Shown: positions 58,887-64,000 of the stretch, one piece after another | How the letters are laid out: each line of letters starts with the position of its first letter | Position numbering within the stretch: the first letter of the stretch is position 1 | Source: Clostridium sp. UBA701 | Lineage (GTDB): Bacteria; Bacillota; Clostridia; Clostridiales; Clostridiaceae | DNA: 64,000 bases | NCBI GenBank assembly: GCA_002298125.1 | Contig: DBMJ01000011.1 | Location: 248,001-312,000, forward strand | Direction: 5' to 3' | Notes under the pieces: generated by a model | What the model saw: the letters and a program-made list of their open reading frames with translations, nothing else | Database searches by the model: none | Told to the model about the DNA's origin: nothing | Made by a program: the position numbers and the translations under genes

Positions 58887-59874
58887 AATTCACCACTTCC
58901 TTATCTGTTTTATCTAGTATTTGTATTCCCTTATATTTACCTAACACTCCTGGCTTCGCATAGTAATAAACCCTATCTTCGATCATAAGCTCTACAGGGG
59001 AGGTAATCTTATTACTTAATGGAATAACATCTCCATCTGAAAGTTTTAAGAAGTCTTCTACAGGAAGATGTGTTGAACCAAGGATAGTAGTTAAGGAAAC
59101 CTCAACAATATTGAGTCTGTCTCTCATGCGTTTTCTAGACTCCATGAGCACATCCCCATCATTTTCCTGGAACCAATACTGAACTACCAGTTTGTCCAAG
59201 ACTTTCTCCAAACTTAGATAAGGAATGCATATATTGATAAAGCTGCTACTTCTCCCCATTTCTACAGAAAAAGTAATAAGTGCCACAGGTTCAGTTGGGG
59301 CCATAGTTTGATTTAGAGCAGGATTAGTTTCTAAGGATTCAATTTCAGGAGTTACCTCTAACACGTCATCCCAAGCCAGCTTTAAGTTGGAGATAAGTCC
59401 TGAGTTAACCTGACGAATGATGTTCTTATCTATATCCGTAAACTCTCTTAGTTTATATTGACCTTGGCCAGTTCCTCCAAGAAGTATATCTGTAGTTTGA
59501 AAAACAAACTGTGGGTTAGTTTCAAACAGTATAGAACCATTTAATGGCGGCATTTTAAACACAGTCAAAATTGTTGGATTAGAGATAGAATGTATAAACT
59601 CTTCATAGGTAATCTGCTCAACAGATTCTATCTTTACTTTTATATTGCTTCTCACCTGTGCTGTTAAATAATTTGATATTATCCTTGCATAATTATCATG
59701 AATCATTTCAAGGGTTCTTAAATGATCCTTGGAGAATTTCTGTGGACTTCTAAAATCATATAATTTTACCTTCTGTTTATCCTCATCTTTTGGAACTTCC
59801 TCTGGCGTAATTTCCCCAGAAGACAGGGCAGATAACAACGCGTCTATTTCGCTTTGTGATAAAACTTCTGCCAT
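58879..59874 (-). CDS. fliM: flagellar motor switch protein FliM
   Basis: 331 residues: the CheY-P-binding N-terminus (LSQSEIDALLSAL), the middle domain (SKDHLRTLEMIHDNYARIISNYLTAQVRS, LLGGTGQG), and the C-terminal SpoA domain. It forms the C-ring with FliG and FliY. A GAGGTAAG ribosome site precedes the ATG. Confidence 0.96.
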   Translation of the reverse strand: MAEVLSQSEIDALLSALSSGEITPEEVPKDEDKQKVKLYDFRSPQKFSKDHLRTLEMIHDNYARIISNYLTAQVRSNIKVKIESVEQITYEEFIHSISNPTILTVFKMPPLNGSILFETNPQFVFQTTDILLGGTGQGQYKLREFTDIDKNIIRQVNSGLISNLKLAWDDVLEVTPEIESLETNPALNQTMAPTEPVALITFSVEMGRSSSFINICIPYLSLEKVLDKLVVQYWFQENDGDVLMESRKRMRDRLNIVEVSLTTILGSTHLPVEDFLKLSDGDVIPLSNKITSPVELMIEDRVYYYAKPGVLGKYKGIQILDKTDKEVVNYE

Positions 59875-59889
59875 ATACTTACCTCATTT

Positions 59890-60285
59890 CTATACTAATT
59901 TATCGATGTCTATCAAGGTAACAATTCGTTGCTTTAAATTAAGTATTCCTTTTATGCAGGGTTTTTTCTTTTCATCTTCAACATTTTCTAGAACACTATC
60001 ACTTAATTCAAGTACCTCGTCAACTTGATCCACTGCTACGCCAATAAGTTCTTCTGAAGTTTCCAGAATAATAATACTCTTTTGGCTATTTTCATTAGCA
60101 GGTATGCCTAAAACCAAATTGATATCCAAAAGAGATATTATATTACCTCTTAAATTTATAAGTCCTTTAATGTGTTTTTCTGATTTCGGAACTATAGTTA
60201 TGCTCATGTTGTCATTTATGCTCTGCACTCTTGATGTATCAACAGCAAACTGTTCCTCCCCCAATCTAAATACCACTACCTGCAT
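59890..60285 (-). CDS. cheW: chemotaxis coupling protein CheW
   Basis: 131 residues of the CheW SH3-like fold: VVFRLGEEQFAVDTSRVQSIND, HIKGLINLRGNIISLLDINLVLG and GVAVDQVDEVLELSD. It couples receptors to CheA. It lies between cheY and fliM. Confidence 0.93.
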   Translation of the reverse strand: MQVVVFRLGEEQFAVDTSRVQSINDNMSITIVPKSEKHIKGLINLRGNIISLLDINLVLGIPANENSQKSIIILETSEELIGVAVDQVDEVLELSDSVLENVEDEKKKPCIKGILNLKQRIVTLIDIDKLV

Positions 60286-60297
60286 TATAGAGACCTC

Positions 60298-60657
60298 CTA
60301 ACCTATGACTTTTTTTATAGCTTCTAATACTCTATCTGCCTGAAAAGGCTTTACAATAAAGTCTCTAGCTCCTGCTCTTATAGCATCCATAACCATGGTT
60401 TGTTGTCCCATAGCAGAACACATAATTACCTTTGCAGCAGGATCAAAAGCCTTAATAGATTTAACTGCTTCTATTCCATCCATATCTGGCATGGTAATAT
60501 CCATAGTTACTACATCTGGTTTCTCTTTTTTATAGATTTCCACAGCTTTTAACCCATTGCTTGCTTCTCCCACGATTTCAAAACCATTTTTCTCCAAAAT
60601 ATCCTTAATCATCATTCTCATAAAGGCTGCATCATCAACAATTAATACTCTAGACAT
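60298..60657 (-). CDS. cheY: chemotaxis response regulator CheY
   Basis: 119 residues: a lone receiver domain with Asp8, Asp9, phospho-acceptor Asp53 (TMDITMPDMDG), CSAMGQQ and KPF. Phosphorylated by CheA, it binds FliM/FliY. ATG 60657 has GGAGGT 7 nt upstream. The TTG at 60672 is too close to it. Confidence 0.95.
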   Translation of the reverse strand: MSRVLIVDDAAFMRMMIKDILEKNGFEIVGEASNGLKAVEIYKKEKPDVVTMDITMPDMDGIEAVKSIKAFDPAAKVIMCSAMGQQTMVMDAIRAGARDFIVKPFQADRVLEAIKKVIG

Positions 60658-60675
60658 TCTTTCTACCTCCAATAA

Positions 60676-61272
60676 TTATATTCCTAAAGAATTTAAGATT
60701 TTTTCAAGTGAACCGGGCATGGGAATATAATAAAAATGCCCGCTTATTTCCGAATTATCCTGCAAGAAAGCAGTCTCAATATCCAATACATAGTCATCAA
60801 ATTGACCAGCTTCAATAAAAGTTGTGGATAGTATTGCTCCTAGCATATCATAGGTAACTGCTGGAACAGAAGGAGTAAGACATAAATTTGTGAATTTAGA
60901 AATTGCATTCATGTATGAGCTTGAAATAATATTTCCTATTTCACAAAGCACTGAATTGCCCATTTCTGATATATCATCCTTTGTCTCTCCCGTTAAAGTT
61001 TCTATTAATCCTAAGGCAACAGGTTTTCTAAAGATAAATAAGATATTACCAGGGGTATCACCAAGTACTCTTACAAGAACACCAACGACTACTTCTTCTC
61101 CACCAATTCGAGCAAATATGTCATTAAATGGAACTATATTTATTGATGGTACTGTCATATCTATTTTCTTTTTTATTAGCTGGGATAATGCTGTAGCTGC
61201 GTTGCCTGCTCCAATATTTCCAACCTCTCTTAGGGCATCTATCTGAAGATCTGTTAAGTCTGTATAAACCAT
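60676..61272 (-). CDS. cheC: CheY-P phosphatase CheC
   Basis: 198 residues with both active-site patterns: ALREVGNIGAGNAATALSQLIKK near residue 14 and GNSVLCEIGNIISSSYMNAISK near 110, each with the E-xx-N pair. CheC dephosphorylates CheY-P and works in adaptation, normally activated by CheD, which is not in this window. A GGGAGG site precedes the ATG. Confidence 0.93.
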   Translation of the reverse strand: MVYTDLTDLQIDALREVGNIGAGNAATALSQLIKKKIDMTVPSINIVPFNDIFARIGGEEVVVGVLVRVLGDTPGNILFIFRKPVALGLIETLTGETKDDISEMGNSVLCEIGNIISSSYMNAISKFTNLCLTPSVPAVTYDMLGAILSTTFIEAGQFDDYVLDIETAFLQDNSEISGHFYYIPMPGSLEKILNSLGI

Positions 61273-61286
61273 ATGCTCCTACCTCC

Positions 61287-63338
61287 CTATAGCATGGCAG
61301 CAGCATCCAGAATCAGGGTTACAAGGCCATCTCCTAGTATAGTTGCACCAATATATTCTTTTAGACCATGGAGGGTCTTACCAAGAGGTTTAATTACTAT
61401 TTCCTGCTGGCCGAGTAGGGAATCCACTAATAGTCCTGCAGTTTTTTCTCCAACCTTCACAATAACTACATATTTTTTACCATAGTTACCACTGTTCTCA
61501 TCCATGCCCATTCTCTTTCCAACTCTTGTGAATGGAATAACAGAACCTCTGTATAACATTACTTCTTTTTGATTAGTCTTTTTAATCATATCGGGCTTGA
61601 AGTCTATAACCCTATCAATATACCCTAGAGATATGGCCATAGTTTCTGTACCAACCTTAACTAAAAGTGCTTGAATTATTTGAAGCGTTAATGGAAGTCT
61701 TATAATGAAGGAGGTTCCTTTACCTTCTTCACTCATTACATCTACTGTACCGCCTAAAGAAGCAATCTTGGTCTTTACTACATCCATACCTACACCTCGT
61801 CCTGAGATGTCAGTAACCTCTTCATTGGTGCTAAAGCCTTGCATAAATATTAGATTTCTAATATCATTATCGGACATTCCTTCTGTATTAATACCTATTT
61901 TTTCAGCTTTCTCTTTAACCCTTTTAACATTAATACCACTGCCGTCATCTTCTACCTTTATAACTGCCTTTGTTCCTTCTTGATAGGCAATTAATCGGAT
62001 TTTCCCCACTGGGTCTTTACCTTGTGCAATTCGCTTCTCTCTAGCCTCTACTCCATGATCAGCTGCATTTCTTATAAGATGAATAAGTGGTTCACCAATT
62101 TCATCTATAACCGTTCTATCTAGTTCAGTATCTTGTCCTTCAATGATAAGCTCCATTTCTTTATCTAATTCCACAGATAAATCTCTTATCATTCTAGGGA
62201 ACCTATTAAATACAACATCTAGGGGTAGCATTCTTATCTTCATAACTAAATCTTGTAACTCAAAAGTAGTTCTTGCAACCTGTTCTAGGGTTTCATTAAG
62301 TTCTCCCATTTTATAGCTTGTACTAATTTGTTCTAGCCTTGTTCTATGAATTACAAGCTCAGATACCATATTCATAAACTTATCAAGTCTCTCTAAGTCA
62401 ACTCTCACAGATTGATGGGATTTCTTTTGCACAGCTACATCCTTATGCTCTTTTGTGCCTTTTTCTTCGATTCCCTTACTCTTTATCACTGAGGGGTTAC
62501 CTTTTTCCACTTGGTTTTTTGAAGGCTCTGCTAATTTTGTATTATGTAAAGCTTCTTTTTGGGAAATCATGCTCTTTAGTTCCGTTATTGCGACTTTGTC
62601 AACTTCAGAAATACCCATAAGCTCCTTCATAACTTTATCTTTATCACTATTTGTTATATAAGTTAATTCAATGTCCAAGTCAAAAGCCTCATTTTCAAGC
62701 TCTTCAGTAGTAGGCACAGACTTAATAATCTCACCCTGCTCTTCTAGATTCTTGAAAATCAAAAATGCCCTGGCAGATTTTAAAAGAGTATTAGGACTTA
62801 TTGTAACCACAACATCGAAGGTGTTATACCCTTTTTCTTGAGCTTGCTTAACTACGTTTAGCTCATACTCATTTAGTAATGATAGTCCTCTATCTTCATT
62901 TTTTTCATCTGATGACCCTGACGAAAGAGATGCAGCTACTTCGTTCTGTAGTTCTTCTCTACTATTATGAAGACCTTCAAGGCTCTTTATTAATTCATCT
63001 ATTGGAATGCTTTCACCTCTATCCTCAGAAATGTTATTTACCATATTTTCTAAGGTATCCAGACATTGGAAAAGAATGGTTACAACCTTTTCAGTTACCT
63101 TCAGTTCTCCCTCCCTAAATTTAGACAATACGTCCTCCATCTTATGAGTTAATTCAGCCATATTGCTATAGCCCATGGTAGCTGCCATACCTTTTATAGT
63201 ATGTGCTACCCTGAATATCTCATTTAACTTGTCTACATTATTTGGCTCCTGCTCAAGCTGAAGTAATGCTTCATTTAAAGTCTGAAGATTATCCATACAC
63301 TCTTCCAAAAACATGGAGAGATATTGTGATGTGTCCAT
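61287..63338 (-). CDS. cheA: chemotaxis histidine kinase CheA
   Basis: 683 residues. P1 HPt domain with phospho-acceptor His46 (FRVAHTIKGMAATMGY), P2 (about 160-250), a linker, P3 dimerisation (about 312-370), P4 kinase with HLIRNAADHGVE, VEDDGSGIN and GRGVGMDVVKTKI, and P5 CheW-like (about 545-683). All catalytic boxes are intact. It phosphorylates CheY. Confidence 0.97.
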   Translation of the reverse strand: MDTSQYLSMFLEECMDNLQTLNEALLQLEQEPNNVDKLNEIFRVAHTIKGMAATMGYSNMAELTHKMEDVLSKFREGELKVTEKVVTILFQCLDTLENMVNNISEDRGESIPIDELIKSLEGLHNSREELQNEVAASLSSGSSDEKNEDRGLSLLNEYELNVVKQAQEKGYNTFDVVVTISPNTLLKSARAFLIFKNLEEQGEIIKSVPTTEELENEAFDLDIELTYITNSDKDKVMKELMGISEVDKVAITELKSMISQKEALHNTKLAEPSKNQVEKGNPSVIKSKGIEEKGTKEHKDVAVQKKSHQSVRVDLERLDKFMNMVSELVIHRTRLEQISTSYKMGELNETLEQVARTTFELQDLVMKIRMLPLDVVFNRFPRMIRDLSVELDKEMELIIEGQDTELDRTVIDEIGEPLIHLIRNAADHGVEAREKRIAQGKDPVGKIRLIAYQEGTKAVIKVEDDGSGINVKRVKEKAEKIGINTEGMSDNDIRNLIFMQGFSTNEEVTDISGRGVGMDVVKTKIASLGGTVDVMSEEGKGTSFIIRLPLTLQIIQALLVKVGTETMAISLGYIDRVIDFKPDMIKKTNQKEVMLYRGSVIPFTRVGKRMGMDENSGNYGKKYVVIVKVGEKTAGLLVDSLLGQQEIVIKPLGKTLHGLKEYIGATILGDGLVTLILDAAAML

Positions 63339-63350
63339 AATACTACCCCC

Positions 63351-64000
63351 TTATAGCTTTCTATAAATAAACGTTGAAGCTTTTTCAAAGCCATAATCTC
63401 TATAGTTATAAATACTTTCAGTAGCTCCTACAAAAAGAAGACCTTCTGGTGCAAGAGACTCGCTAAATTTATTATAAATACTGTCCTTTACATCCTGATT
63501 GAAGTAAATCACTACATTTCTACAAATTATCAGATCAAAGTTCTTCTCATAAGGTTCCAATATCAAATCATGCTTTTTAAAGCTAATATTGGATTTTAAG
63601 GAATCATCTATTCTATACTTGTCTTCCTCAGGTGTAAAATACTTCTTTAGGTTCTGGGGTGTTACATTTTTAACTTCAGCCGCAGTAAAAATGCCCTTTT
63701 TTGCTTTTTCTAAAATGGTGGTATCTATATCTGTAGCAACCATTTGATATTTGTCAGCTGCTCCTAATAAATCCATCAAAATTGCTATGGAATAAGGTTC
63801 AGCACCAATTGAGCATGCTGCACTCCAAATCCTAAGTTTTTTATTTTTGGGTAAAAGCTCAGACTGTATTCTCTTTTTCAACTCTTCAAAAATTTCTGGG
63901 TTTCTGAAGAATTCACTTACATTTATCGTAATAAAATCCAAAAACTTTTGTCTCTGAATTTTGTCCTTTTTTAATATCTCTATAAAGTCATCAATATCTT
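63351..64000 (-). CDS. cheR: chemotaxis protein methyltransferase CheR, 5' end missing
   Basis: Visible residues start in the N-terminal helical part (DDFIEILKKDKIQRQKF) and continue through INVSEFFRNPEIFEELKKRIQSELL, the SAM site LRIWSAACSIGAEPYSIAILM, and FDLIICRNVVIYFNQDVKDSIYNKFSESLAPEGLLFVG to the natural stop. The gene continues beyond the right edge. CheR methylates chemoreceptor glutamates with SAM. cheB and cheD are not seen and may lie further upstream. Confidence 0.95.
   Translation of the reverse strand, partial: DIDDFIEILKKDKIQRQKFLDFITINVSEFFRNPEIFEELKKRIQSELLPKNKKLRIWSAACSIGAEPYSIAILMDLLGAADKYQMVATDIDTTILEKAKKGIFTAAEVKNVTPQNLKKYFTPEEDKYRIDDSLKSNISFKKHDLILEPYEKNFDLIICRNVVIYFNQDVKDSIYNKFSESLAPEGLLFVGATESIYNYRDYGFEKASTFIYRKL

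Overview
The window looks like part of a low-GC Firmicute chromosome, most likely the genus Clostridium. The coding is AT-rich, Shine-Dalgarno sites are strong, FliR and FlhB are fused into one protein, the chemotaxis set contains CheC and FliY, and FliW, CsrA and FlaG sit together. Almost everything lies on the minus strand. Only the pyrophosphatase at 9865-11511 is on the plus strand. I see no rRNA, tRNA, CRISPR, insertion sequence or prophage.

Region 1 (1-7124, read leftward) is a tetrapyrrole/cobalt operon. A sigma-A promoter and a cobalamin riboswitch with a terminator precede cbiM-cbiN-cbiQ-cbiO (cobalt uptake), cobT, hemA, a Met8-like dehydrogenase, hemC and the start of cobA. Region 2 (7160-12636) holds unrelated housekeeping or unknown genes: a Ca2+-type P-ATPase, a CBS-containing Mn-dependent pyrophosphatase, an unknown membrane protein and a small Met/Pro-rich protein.

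Region 3 (12705-64000) is one continuous motility island of about 51 kb. In the direction of transcription it runs as follows: cheR(partial)-cheA-cheC-cheY-cheW-fliM-fliY, then a terminator; a SigD promoter and flgM-flgN-flgK-flgL-fliW-csrA-flaG-(unknown)-fliS-fliD-fliT-like; a SigD promoter and three tandem flagellin genes, then a terminator; a glycosylation block (Maf/DUF115, PtmE-like, LegF, LegI, LegG, LegH, LegB, internal terminator, LegC); a SigD promoter with a 119-residue unknown protein and a divergent flagellin, then a terminator; a 450-bp non-coding stretch; and finally the long basal-body/export/hook/motor operon flgB to flgG, which also carries fliA (SigD), flhF, flhG, a PilZ protein and a SwrB-like protein, ending in a terminator at 12705-12736.

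The parts fit together as one regulatory circuit. The early operon builds the hook-basal body and makes SigD. FlgM holds SigD until export begins. SigD-type promoters (TAAA-N15-nnCGATAA) lie in front of flgM, the first flagellin and the divergent flagellin. FliW and CsrA are encoded here, and each main flagellin leader carries a hairpin whose loop matches the CsrA consensus next to a second GGA in the Shine-Dalgarno, so flagellin translation is probably tied to FliW. The legionaminic-acid-type genes and Maf next to the flagellins point to glycosylated filaments. The most unusual features are the two inter-flagellin spacers with hairpin modules in swapped order, the divergent flagellin with its unknown partner, a conserved-looking small reading frame without a normal start codon behind swrB, and a strong terminator inside the glycosylation block.
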